From Nemertoderma westbladi (lineage: Eukaryota; Xenacoelomorpha; Nemertodermatida; Nemertodermatidae): 64,000 nt of DNA. The stretch lies in contig JAUCBJ010002077.1 of the NCBI GenBank assembly GCA_032718475.1, positions 62,001 through 126,000 on the forward strand, given 5' to 3'. Under the pieces are notes generated by a model. The model was not told the origin of the DNA. It was given only the letters and a program-made list of their open reading frames with translations, and did no database searches. Each line of letters starts with the position of its first letter. The first letter of the stretch is position 1. Positions 54,267 through 64,000 of this stretch are shown here, piece after piece. The position numbers and the translations under genes are program-made.

Positions 54267-55938
54267 TATTAAGATTTGAATTTTACACACTGAAGGCTGG
54301 TACAGGCTGACAGTGTAGGCCTATTATTACTGTATGCTCATGGCCTACGTAGGCTACTCGTACTCAGTACAGCAGTATTATGGTATTGCTGTATTGATCT
54401 CACGTATTACTGCATTACCGGTAATTACCACAGTACCAAGGCTGCAAGGACTACTATACTAGTAGTACAGTAGTATAGTACAGGATAGTAGTCCTTGGTG
54501 GGATAAATATTTCTCCATTTGACGCAACACCGCCGCGGCCGCTATGAGGGAGGTGAATACCGCGGCCGCTCCTAAAGCCGCAGGCCATCGCTAACTATAT
54601 AGGTTAACTTGGGATTCTGGGGGACTTTTCGATGAAGGAACTGACCAAATTTTTTTATTTTCTCACCAGGGGAGCGGCTCGGAATTCTAAGATATTAGCA
54701 ACTCTAACATTATTAAATCTAACCCTTCGACGGACACGGCGGACAAAAAACCGTCATTTTTTCGACAATTTTAAAATTTTTTTGAAAGGCGCTCTACAGT
54801 GGCTCGAAAAAACCCTAGGTTATTGCTTAGCCGACGCCGGGATACGATAGAAGGGATTAATTAGTGAATTCGTTTTTTTTTTCAAAAAAGATTACCACGC
54901 CTTTTTTCCGAAAATGTCCGCCAAAGTTGAAAAAACGGACAAAATGACTTTGCGGGATCCGCTATAACTCGGCTAATATTAATCGTACGGGGACGAAAGT
55001 AACGCGGTTGGAAAGGGGAAGAGTGGTACAACCTTCGTATCGAATGGGGGTAAGATATTTATTAAAATTTCGGGTGGAAAAAGGGGCTGTAAATTTGTAC
55101 GTTTTTGTCCGTCTTTTTTGGAAAACTTATTTCCGAAATGTTTAATTCGACAACGCGGGTAGGAATCCACTAATTCTTTTATGAAACTCGTAGAAGACCA
55201 TTGGGGCTACGTTCCTATCGAATGGGGGTACAAAAAATATGTCGACAATAGGGGCCAAAAAGGGCCAGAATTTGTAAAGTAGTTTTTATCGAATAATTTT
55301 TTATTTTTAACTTTAGTTGGTTAAGGTACATTCTATACAGTCAATATCCATACGGGGAATTCAAATATGCTATCGGTTTTGCTCCAAGGATGATATTAAA
55401 AAAATGAGGGCCAAAATTATAATTTCGCGCTTCAAACTTGTTTCGCGGGAAATCGTCTAGCTCGAAAACTACTTAACTACGGGAGATTTGTTTACACAGA
55501 CTTATAGTGCGTTAAATTATCTATCTAACAGCGTTAATCACAGCGCCGGAGGTATTATAAAACTGGAGCGGCAGGCGATCGTGTGAAATATAATATTTAT
55601 AAAAAGGGACGAAACATTTTTTTTTTAACAAATCGCTATTCCATTATAATTTAGCGTATTGCGCCAAAAGTACCTGTAAAAAGTATCAAATTAACTCCGC
55701 TATCTTTTATCTTAACATATATAATTAAAATTACGAATTTTAAGGGTCGAAAAATATCGCGTTATTTTGGCCCTTTTTTTTAATTTTTTTGGGGCCAAAA
55801 ATAACCCCTTCTCAAAAGATTAAGAAAAAAATTACGGCAAAGAATATACCAATTTTATTGAATTTGGACCACCAGAACCGAAGTTAGAGCGATTTTAGTG
55901 AAAAAATAAAAATATTTTTTTTTGCAAAAAAATAAGAA
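54267..55938. other. Upstream flank of SDE2 and AT-rich spacer
   Basis: It contains a palindromic patch (AAGGACTACTATACTAGTAG against CTACTATCC..., about 54446-54500) and NotI-like GCGGCCGC twice (about 54535-54570), perhaps the SDE2 CpG-rich promoter side. The rest is AT-rich with CGGAC/GGGGACG phrases. No gene was recognised. Confidence 0.45.
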
Positions 55939-56014
55939 TGGTCAATATTGGATTTCGAACCCGCGAACTTCGGTTTCATTAACGTGATTGATAACCACTA
56001 GACTATGTGACCAA
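55939..56014 (-). repeat. tRNA-like sequence (pseudo-tRNA or SINE head)
   Basis: Minus-strand ~75 nt with partly pairing ends (TGGTCA with TGACCA), box-A-like TAGTCTAGTGGTTATCA as in valine/glutamate tRNAs, and box-B-like GGTTCGAAATCC. The T-stem does not pair and there is no clean anticodon arm, so I do not call a functional tRNA. Confidence 0.45.
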
Positions 56015-58687
56015 GAGAATTTGAAATTTTCGAGTGACTATTTTTAAACATCAATAACTTCGGTTCTACAGGGCCGTTTAATCTGAAACTTTTTTCATTG
56101 CATAGAGGATAGATTGTAGTGTGTGAAATAGGATAAAACTTGGGAAAAGACGCATGTGCACTAAGTGCAAAATGCACTTAAATAGTGAACATTTTTTCGA
56201 TAGTTCAAACACTATTATTTCCAGTTCTATTCATCGTAGAATGTTATTTTTTGGATTAAAATGTAGTTTGGAATGATTTCTAACTATAATCGTAACATTT
56301 GTTTAACTTTTTATGTCTATAAAGTGACTTAAAATGTCCATGAATATGGTCCAAAATCGCAAATATCGAGATTTATTAAATTGGATTTTTGACACTTTTA
56401 GCGACTGACACTTGATCATACACCATCGTAGATCGGTAGAGGATAAACATAAGTTTGTTAAATAAGAGCCACCATTACGATCTGCTAAAGTGCACTTGTG
56501 CAAATTTTTTAATAAGGTCAAATTATATAGTATTGGGTTCTTTTCTTTGCAGATACTTTATTTTCATATTAATATGTTGTTTAAACCTTACTGAGCACAT
56601 TAGGGGATATGCGTACAAAAATAACCGGCCCTTATGAGGCTTCGATTGGGTAAATTAATAAAACATAAGGTTGTATAGTATAATATTCTAAAAACCAGTG
56701 TGATATTAAATGCACTTTAAATAATAAATAGAGATCAAATAACAAATGGACCACACAATTAAAAACTCGCACAATTTTGTACTTATTATATCGCTTCAAA
56801 TTAATTCAACAGTGGATATTTGGGGGAAGGGGGGAAGTTACAGTGTGCATTCGGGGGAAGTTTGGTGAACTGCATTTATGCAGTGAATCCAAACTTCCCC
56901 CTTTGATATATCATATACTTACGACATGCTAGGGTGACGGGGAAATAATTGTTACTGTCACACTTTGCATCCATTTATCCTATCCTTTATTATTACCCCA
57001 GTCAGATAAGAGATAATAATCAGTAAAAACCAAACTAAACTGTCTTTCATGCAAACAAATTTCTAATTAAAGACGAGTGAATGACCATGACCATCGAAAT
57101 AATTTTAAATATAATCGTATATCAACTATTTGGGGAGGCTTCCAAACCCGAAAACAATTATTTCGTTACATATAATATAGTAAATAACGTTGTATGTTCT
57201 TCTTCCTCTCATAATAAAATATATATATAATATCTCTGATCGCTGTGCCCTGAACATTTCACAACCAAAATGTTTCAGTGTGAAAAGTGTAGGCCTACCA
57301 CACCCCGCCCAAACAGCCGCAAACGCATAGCCAAAAAATTTATCAAAAGTTTACATACATGTTGTGTTCATGACGAGATGAGTGAAAATTGATCGCATAA
57401 TATAAAGGAAAAAATTGAGAGTCATGCCTGGCTCTTCTCCACTTTCTTACCCAATGGATATGTTGTTGTTATAATCTAATATTGGGGCGGCTTTCTCTCG
57501 GTAATTACATAATTAGGCCTAATTGTTAGTACAGCGCAGTATCACATTAGTGATACTGTTAAGGTCAGATAGACAGATAGGCCTAAATTGACCGCAACAG
57601 CAATAAAGTTTCGTTTATTGTCCCTTAGTGATTAAACTAAAACTTTGCATAGAAATTATATAATAACCTCTGAACTGAATAGAGTAACTACAGTTTAAAA
57701 TAGAGTAACAAGTTTCTAAAACTTATGCTTTCCGCTTCGGGCTCTACCCCCTTAAATAAAACAAATACAGTTGTAGTAACAGAAGGTGAAAAAAAAATAT
57801 TAATTAGGTTAAAGATTTAGTAGTAACAGAAGGTGAAAAAAATATTAATTAGGTTAAAGATTAGAGAAAGAGTATATTCATCATTCAGTAAGAACAATCG
57901 TATTCTTGTATTTTATATTTAGGTAGAAAAGCCAGCGAGCTGGCTATAAGAAGACCGTCCATAGACAAACGTAACTAGTGTAGTTGGGTCCCTCCCCATT
58001 GAACAGCTTATGCTTAGTCTGAGAGAAAGTAATACCCAACCCCTTCATGTCATTATTGTTAACCTATAAAACTTTGAAGGCAATTACTTAAATTTTCATT
58101 TATCTTGTCTTTTAAGTTGTACATTTCTCTAAAGTGCCAATGTTCGATTACTGCATTGTTTGAGCACGGTTATAGTGTTTTAAAAGCACCAACTGTCCTT
58201 TTCGAAACAGCTTCGATCTCTGGAATTAGCAGTAATGTTTGGACACAGTTTATATCACTAATTATATATTACTGTATAATAAATATTATAATTTACTGTA
58301 CTGTATAAGAACAACGTATTAAAACAACGTTGAAATAACGTTGAGTAAGAATAATGCACTAAAAAGGTACACCGAGATTGGATCGAAATTAACGATTTGT
58401 AACAATAGATACAACACATACAGTGCAGTACGTACTGCACAAACAATTAACGAGCACACACAGTGATATGGTAATTTAGCTTTTGAGTTTGTATATAATG
58501 TGGACGCCCATATAAGATAAACGTAATATTGTTTACAAAAGTGCAAAGCATTTTATGCAATGTACGATTCCTAGCGATTCTTAAGTTTTTTAAACCAGCA
58601 AGAATTCTTAGATATTTTTAAAATTTATTGCATGTATTAATTATGATACAAAGTCATTAATATTGATGTTAGTGTGTTAGTCATACT
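56015..58687. other. AT-rich non-genic region with a small tandem duplication
   Basis: 57773-57866 is two copies of a 47-bp unit (GTAGTAACAGAAGGTGAAAA...TTAGGTTAAAGAT). About 56850-56900 contains an inverted repeat GGGGGAAGTTTGG...CCAAACTTCCCCC. ORFs of 60-75 codons are AT-driven and unrecognised. Confidence 0.45.
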
Positions 58688-58695
58688 GTATGTAG

Positions 58696-59856
58696 TAGGG
58701 ATGCAACAGAGCTCCGACTCCGGACATCCGGAGCTCCGGGACAATTTCTGGCTCTGGCTCCGGGCAAATTAATCAGGAGCCTATCCGGAGCTCTTTATGT
58801 TGTTGAAATCCGAATTAAAATAATAAGTTTTTTTGATGTATGAATAATGTGAATACCATTATACTGTAGTAGTTAACTTAATCAAGTGTGGGTGGATACT
58901 GATTGGGTACAGCTTGTTTTCCTTGACACACCCCACCCCCCCTCCCTCCCTCTTTGGGAAATTGTTTAATTGTTTGAACAACAACATTGAAATGATTCAG
59001 GCAATTTGTTGCATTTGTCTAATATAATGACGCAACGCATTATGTCACAGGACCTAACGACCAAAGGACCTATGACGCATTACCTGATATATATTAGACA
59101 TAATTTGTGGCGGTCATAATATGGTCCTGCGTTGTTTTTATGTCGTATCACCCCCCCCCCCCCCCCCCCCCCAATAAAATTGTTGGCTTATTTTTGGCCA
59201 CAGATAGCCATTGAGTGCTGCATTATTGAACACCAGCCATTATATTTCTCCATTAGAACCATCAAATATTGGGATAAGTGCGGCGACGCTGTGACCTAAC
59301 GATGCAGTACTTATGATGCAGGGCCTAATGCCATTTAGAAATAATAACGGTCGTGGGGGGGGGGGGAGGGGGGGGGGGGGGGGGTCAACTGAGTAGTCTA
59401 AAACATAAGATATTTTAGCCCAATCATCACCAGATCTGGGGGGTCTTTGATGCAATCAAAATTAATCCCTCTCCAGGGGAAAATCTACACAAATAACAAT
59501 AGGGCCTACTCCCAAAAATAAATCTAAATAATAAAATAAAAAATAAAATAAATCTTTTCTATTGAATTCAGTATATTGTTTTGGTTAGAATAACATTCCA
59601 CTGTACTGTAAACTGCACATTTCCCTTAATTGTTAATTTAACATTGAGGCAAGATATTATTTACCGAGAAATAATTTGCGTCAAATCCCCCCCCCCCCCC
59701 TACACCCTGTCTTATGAACACATATCTGCCTACTATAATAATACATTGGAATTATCAATCCCCAAATCTCCGTCTCCGGCCGGAGCTCATTGTAACCCAG
59801 AGAAACCTCCGGGCTCCGGCTCCGGAGGAAATGTTAACTCTGTTGCCTCCCTGCTA
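58696..59856. mobile_element. hAT-type non-autonomous element (1.16 kb) with 8-bp target duplication
   Basis: A perfect 8-bp duplication GTATGTAG flanks it (58688-58695 and 59857-59864). The ends are TAGGGATGCAACAGAG and, inverted, TAGCAGGGAGGCAACAGAG. Subterminal GGAGCTCCGG / GGCTCCGGCTCCGG repeats occur at both ends. The interior has poly-C (about 59150-59171), poly-G (about 59355-59383) and poly-C (about 59688-59700) tracts and an R1 fragment, but no transposase. Confidence 0.88.
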
Positions 59857-60044
59857 GTATGTAGTGGACCTAAGCCAAGTTAACATTTTTCAGTGGGCCT
59901 AAATAAGATGAGAATGCTATCAAAGCTGTTATTTTATTAGTGTAGAGATGTTAAAAACTAATTTATAACAATAATGCATTGTTTTTGGTATAGAGTGACG
60001 GTGTATTAAATATACTGTACAGTATAATATAATATTATGATGAC

Positions 60045-60415
60045 AATCCATAGCGAAAAATATTAACCGACCCTTATAGGAGCTCGAACTCGTTATCTAT
60101 AGATTTCAAACTTACAGTTATCTTCTGCCGGGTGAGTGTGTCTACTGTATAGTATAACCACTGAACTACCAGTAGGTCTACCGATAAATAATAGTTAACT
60201 GTTGAGTTGGCTATGATATTTTTTAAAATAACGCTGAACTTTCCTTTGAGTTCTTAAATTGATAAAAGGCAAAACTGAAATCTTCCGTACTGTAGGCCTA
60301 CTGTCCTGGTAGTTCAGTAGTTACAGACACACACAACCGGCTAAAGATAAACGGAAGTTTGAAACCTAGGTACCGGGTTCGAGACCCAATAGGGTCGGTT
60401 GATGTTTTTCGCTAT
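60045..60415. repeat. Inverted pair of tRNA-derived SINE-like sequences
   Basis: Arms at about 60045-60185 and 60290-60415 are imperfect reverse complements (shared TAGCGAAAAA, ACCGACCCTAT, TTTCAAACTT, ACTGAACTACCAG). On the plus strand the right arm has box-A-like TAGTTCAGTAG (60310-60320) and a perfect box B GGTTCGAGACC (60376-60386), the Pol III promoter layout. It lies just downstream of the nAChR gene B stop. Confidence 0.65.
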
Positions 60416-60426
60416 GGAGAGCACTT

Positions 60427-60432
60427 TTATTC
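60427..60432 (-). terminator. Poly(A) signal of nAChR gene B
   Basis: AATAAA on the minus strand about 30 bp after the stop codon of gene B. It is the nearest canonical signal. Confidence 0.6.
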
Positions 60433-60459
60433 TATTATATTATAAAATACTGTAATAAA

Positions 60460-61527
60460 CTAATTCCAATCTCCACAGGTAGAATCTTTCATTGTCAAGG
60501 GTGGCAACACCGTCAAATCTCCAGGGTGTGAAATCTGTGGAGCTTGAATGATCATACTCAAACTGCCCACTGTGATGACAATTATAAAGATAATGAGAAA
60601 TAATCGATCAACGACCATCGCGATAAACTTCCAATCGTCGCATTCATCGCCGAAGTCGATTTCTTTCTTTATGTGCTGGGCGATGTATTGAACGTTCAGA
60701 AGGGCGGTTCTTATCTCAGATTTGGGTGAGTACTGCTTAATCAAAGGATTCTTCACTCTGTGCGAACCTACCGGTACCCCTTTTGGGTCACGAATTAGCG
60801 AGTTGGTTCTCCCGTTGATTCCCAAACCTTCATTGAATAGCTGCGATTCGAAAAACTCCAAGGTTAAATCCTCGTTTGTTTCCGGTCGCGCCATAAACAG
60901 ATATGGCGGTAACATCTCTATGAAGATACGACGGGCCCATGTCGGCATTGTGTGGGTAGATGGAGCTCTGTGATGGATGTTGAGTACAATAACGGTAATA
61001 ACCACAGAGATTCCCACCATGGTCATAACAAACACGAGATATTTTGTGATTAGAGGAATCACGTCACTTGTTGGAGGAATAACATCGGCTAACAGCAAAA
61101 GGAATACCGTGAGGGCGAGGAAAACAGAAATAGACAATGTGATTTTTTCGCCAGAATCAGATGGCAAATAAAATACGAGAATCGTCAAGAAAGATATTAA
61201 TACACAGGGAATCAGGACATTTACAACGTAAAACAAAGGCCGTCGCGTTAGTAAGAAGTAGTAAGTGATGTCTACGTAAGGCTCATCTCCGCAGCATCCA
61301 GGGTAGATTATTGTGCTCCTGTTTCCATAGACAGCCTCTAGAACCCATTGACCTGATGCAACATAGCCGGAAAGGTCAGCTGACTTGTTGGTTATGAATA
61401 TGTCAACAAAGTTTGCAGCGTGGGACCAGGGTCCGAACTTCATCGAACATGTCTGCTGGTCGAACGGGAACCAAGTTACGTCAATAGTGCAACTACTTTT
61501 ATATATAGATGGGGGATTCCACAGAAC
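60460..61527 (-). CDS. Nicotinic acetylcholine receptor alpha-type subunit, gene B (last exon; exon 1 beyond window)
   Basis: The exon starts at 61527, behind an excellent acceptor (polypyrimidine TTTTTTGTTTTAG), with V-L-W-N in the same codon phase as gene A exon 2, and codes 355 residues to the stop at 60460. Visible: Cys-loop (SSC...DVTWFPFDQQTC), loop B GPWSHAANF, loop C YPGCCGDEPY (same long loop as gene A, alpha type), TM1, TM2 with GEK and DVIPPTS, TM3, variable loop and TM4. Much of it is near-identical in DNA to gene A in blocks. It acts as a cation-channel subunit in the plasma membrane. The first exon must lie to the right of 64000, and the final bases of the window carry its donor-like sequence. 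Confidence 0.93.
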   Translation of the reverse strand, partial: VLWNPPSIYKSSCTIDVTWFPFDQQTCSMKFGPWSHAANFVDIFITNKSADLSGYVASGQWVLEAVYGNRSTIIYPGCCGDEPYVDITYYFLLTRRPLFYVVNVLIPCVLISFLTILVFYLPSDSGEKITLSISVFLALTVFLLLLADVIPPTSDVIPLITKYLVFVMTMVGISVVITVIVLNIHHRAPSTHTMPTWARRIFIEMLPPYLFMARPETNEDLTLEFFESQLFNEGLGINGRTNSLIRDPKGVPVGSHRVKNPLIKQYSPKSEIRTALLNVQYIAQHIKKEIDFGDECDDWKFIAMVVDRLFLIIFIIVITVGSLSMIIQAPQISHPGDLTVLPPLTMKDSTCGDWN

Positions 61528-63766
61528 CTAAAACAAAAAATTGACAACAGATATTACTCGCAAACCTAATGTTTGTTTGTTCATAGAGTTTTATGTATAA
61601 ATAAACGCAGTTTAAACTATTTGGGTGATAATTAATGGGTGCGCGAAAAATTAATGTGACCTTGACGATAAGCAAATAAGAGGTAACAAGGTGACCTGAC
61701 TCGAATGACTGTGGTTTGTTTGTTTTTTTATTATTAAAACGCAAAGAAACTCAGGGAAATGTCGACCGTTACTAAATTCTCACTACTATTATTACTACAG
61801 TACTACTAGGCCTAGCGAACTCGGACAGTGAAAATGAGGTTCTTCCCAATTCTCCATAGTTGTCGTAATTTTGTTTCTCACAAGTCCAGCATTCATTCAT
61901 TTCTCTATATTAATTTCAAATTTTAATCACTTTTCAATAATAATCTTAATCAATTTTAAGTCACCCACGGGAGCTCCCTCCTTTTCCAGGTCACCAGGAA
62001 ATTAGATCTGGTATGACCTCCTCATGTTTTTTTCTTATGATGTCGTCATCAGTGTCCACAGGTCTCATCCCGCATCAAAGTAGGCCTACACTTTCCACTG
62101 CGTCTCGTAAGACCTAGGTTTTTAGGTGCCGAGATAGGTCTCATTTACAGATGGTATTCATTTTTGAGAGACACCCTTGCCTTTGCTTTCCTAATATGTC
62201 TTTTCTGCTGTTGTTCTCTTTCCTTTTCCCAAGATAGTGAAAGTAGTCATCGTCATTTAGTTGAAGAAGGTGCTCAATCTACCACTAATATTAAAAGTCA
62301 ATATTAAAAGTTTTGGTAGCATTTAAATTCAATCAATCCTCAATCCAACCTGCTTTTAGTTTTCTAAAGTGTCCTTAGCTCATCACAAAGATGATGGGGT
62401 GATGGTAACTCAACCCATTGGCTCCAGAAGTCGAGGAAATCCTGCCAAGTACCTAACTGGTCTAGACTTTGTTGATGACTTAGGAGTACTCTCAGAATCA
62501 CTAGAGGGAGCCCAACGGCTTCTCAGCTCATTAGAACAGGCTGCTTCTAGTGTTGGTCTTTTTATTAACTCCAGAAAGACCAGCATTTTGACAGTTAACT
62601 TTGAAAGTCCTCAGCAAGTCTATGACCGGATGGGCATAAGCTCAAGGGATGGTATGCTTGAGCATGTGGACGACTTCTGTTACCTGGGATCTTGAATCCG
62701 GAAGTCAGGTGAGGACCTTTGAATACGTAAGGGAAAGGCATGGGCTTGGGCAGCCTTGAATGGGCTTTCCATGATTTGGAAGTCACATAGAATTCATAGG
62801 AAACTTAAGGTCCGATTATTTAGAGCAGCAGTAGTTCCAGTACTCCTCTATGGGAGTCCATGCCGGGTTCTAACTGCTGAGGACACCAAATCTCAGGAAG
62901 ACACATTCACAAGAATGCCACGCCGGGTTCACTGTGTCACGTACAATGCACACATCTCTAACAGGAGACTATATAACATTGGAGGTGTCTCATCGGTTCC
63001 CCCCAGCTAAACACTAGAACAAAACCGCCTCCGCTTTGCAGGACATTGATTTCGCCGTAAGGACCAGTCAGTGCATAATCTTGTGTTTTGGAGGCCTCAT
63101 GGAGTGAATAAGCATGGTGGATAGCCCATTACTTTATTGAGACGTATGGTTTAAAGACGAATGGTTTAAATTGACTAACCAGGGCGCATCTTTACCTGCC
63201 TTGCATCCCTAAATGGTAGCTAAATGGAGACGGGGTGGGGACTGGACGCAAATTCCATCTTGGCGAATTAATATCCAGCCTCAATATTAAATTCTCTATT
63301 TAGGGAAAGGAGCAGGTTACAGTAGCACGTTATTTTAACGTTATTAATAGAAAAGGTTACAGTTTTATTTTTAAGAGTATCACCTGTTATTTGCGTCGAA
63401 TCTCCCCCCCCCCCCTCCCCTATCTGGCTAAATGATAACCAGTCAACCAGTCTCCTCTGGAGAGCAGTGATCTGGAGGGACCCCATTGTGAGCAAATGTA
63501 ACAAAGGGTTAGACAGAACGAGAACAAAATTTATCCACACGTTACATCGTGTAATAAAAAGTAATAAGTTCGGCTTCCCCCACTCCCATAACCAAGCGAA
63601 TATCAATGTTAATTTTACTGTTTTATTTTAATTCGTAATCAGCTGTTATATGCATCATTTACCCTGGAGAGGGTTGAATTTTGATTTTGTCAATTGCCCT
63701 TCCCGCCTCGCCACAGGCCCCAACATATAACCGCAAATTTGGAGTAAATGATGCAAATAAGAGCTC
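61528..63766 (-). other. Intron 1 of nAChR gene B (visible part)
   Basis: More than 2.2 kb, against 155 bp at the same position in gene A. It holds a LINE fragment (62372-63150), an R1 piece (about 63300-63345), a poly-C patch (about 63403-63418) and the 47-mer array at its 5' side. No conserved exon was recognised inside. Confidence 0.75.
62372..63150 (+). pseudogene. Truncated LINE reverse transcriptase fragment in gene B intron
   Basis: Aligns with 26728-27490 of the LINE at roughly 90% identity. It starts abruptly just before the SLxHHxDDGVM segment and ends before the LINE 3' end. It has in-frame stops (for example CTTGAATCCGG and CCCAGCTAAACAC), altered FADD (FVDD in this copy) and small insertions, so it is dead. 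Antisense to gene B. Confidence 0.88.
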
Positions 63767-64000
63767 GTTAGTAATAAAGAGAAACCGTGTACTCAAAGAC
63801 TGACCTGTCCATCGTTAGTAATAAAGAGAAACCGTGTACTCAAAGACTGACCTGTCCATCGTTAGTAATAAAGAGAAACCGTGTACTCAAAGACTGACCT
63901 GTCCATCGTTAGTAATAAAGAGAAACCGTGTACTCAACGACTGACGTGTCCATCGTTAGTAATAAAGAGAAACCGTGTACTCAACGACTGACCTGTTCAT
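63767..64000 (-). repeat. 47-bp tandem array resembling gene B's exon 1 / intron 1 junction
   Basis: Five copies (the last reaches the window edge) of GTTAGTAATAAAGAGAAACC...GACTGACCTGTCCATC. On the minus strand each copy reads ...TTTATTACTAACGATGGACAG followed by GTCAGT, that is F-I-T-N-D-G-Q then a donor. This is the same peptide and boundary as the exon 1 end of gene A (I-T-N-D-G-Q|GTGGGT). Donor GTs lie at 63803-04, 63850-51, 63897-98, 63944-45 (mutated to CAC|GT) and 63991-92. Confidence 0.8.

Noticed and set aside
55939-56014. Functional tRNA gene
   Set aside because: Box A and B and part of the acceptor pair are present, but the T-stem and anticodon stem do not form.
63767-64000. CRISPR-like regular array
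   Set aside because: There are no spacers: the full 47-bp period is repeated. The genome is animal, and the unit matches a gene B splice junction.

Overview
This window is nuclear DNA of a metazoan, most likely an invertebrate. It is intron- and repeat-rich eukaryotic sequence with three recognisable host gene families: a Src-family tyrosine kinase, two alpha-type nicotinic acetylcholine receptor (nAChR) subunits, and SDE2. All else that I can identify is transposable elements, their remnants and minisatellites. The 8-base palindromes TAGGCCTA and TACCGGTA and their cores recur throughout. I cannot name a phylum from this.

Layout. 1-15.3 kb is a mosaic of repeats: a dispersed repeat containing TTTATTGTTTTGGTTAG, two inverted copies of a 1.9 kb TIR transposon (2453-4373 and 11206-13071), a second TIR transposon (9438-10827), LINE 3' fragments ending in TAG repeats, a decayed fragment of a second LINE family (7640-8535, minus), and GC-rich minisatellites. 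15364-17058 is a complete intronless Src-family kinase. It is followed by two large minisatellites (39-mer, 17.9-19.2 kb; 14/15-mer with a ~130 bp higher-order period, 19.7-21.9 kb). 24082-43406 is a head-to-tail tandem duplication of a ~6.5 kb unit (about 99.8% identical by eye). Each unit holds a LINE with endonuclease and reverse transcriptase, then a DDE-type DNA transposon. Unit 1 was later hit by a 6.3 kb LTR retrotransposon (30046-36372), and unit 2 keeps the exact empty site. 46-48 kb is a 36-mer minisatellite directly upstream of nAChR gene A (48673-50330, plus strand, one intron). SDE2 lies at 53127-54266 (minus, intronless). nAChR gene B (60460-61527, last exon, minus) is convergent with gene A, and its first exon lies beyond the right edge. 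The window ends in a 47-bp tandem array that appears to be built from gene B's own exon 1 / intron 1 splice-donor junction.

How the parts relate. The two nAChR genes are inverted paralogues with the same intron position and phase. Their DNA shows blocks of near-identity between diverged blocks, which suggests gene conversion. The transposon content gives a relative history: LINE and DDE transposon insertion, then tandem duplication with a breakpoint inside the DDE transposon, then LTR insertion into one copy.

Limits. All calls come from reading the sequence. Family assignments rest on motifs, and percent identities are by eye.
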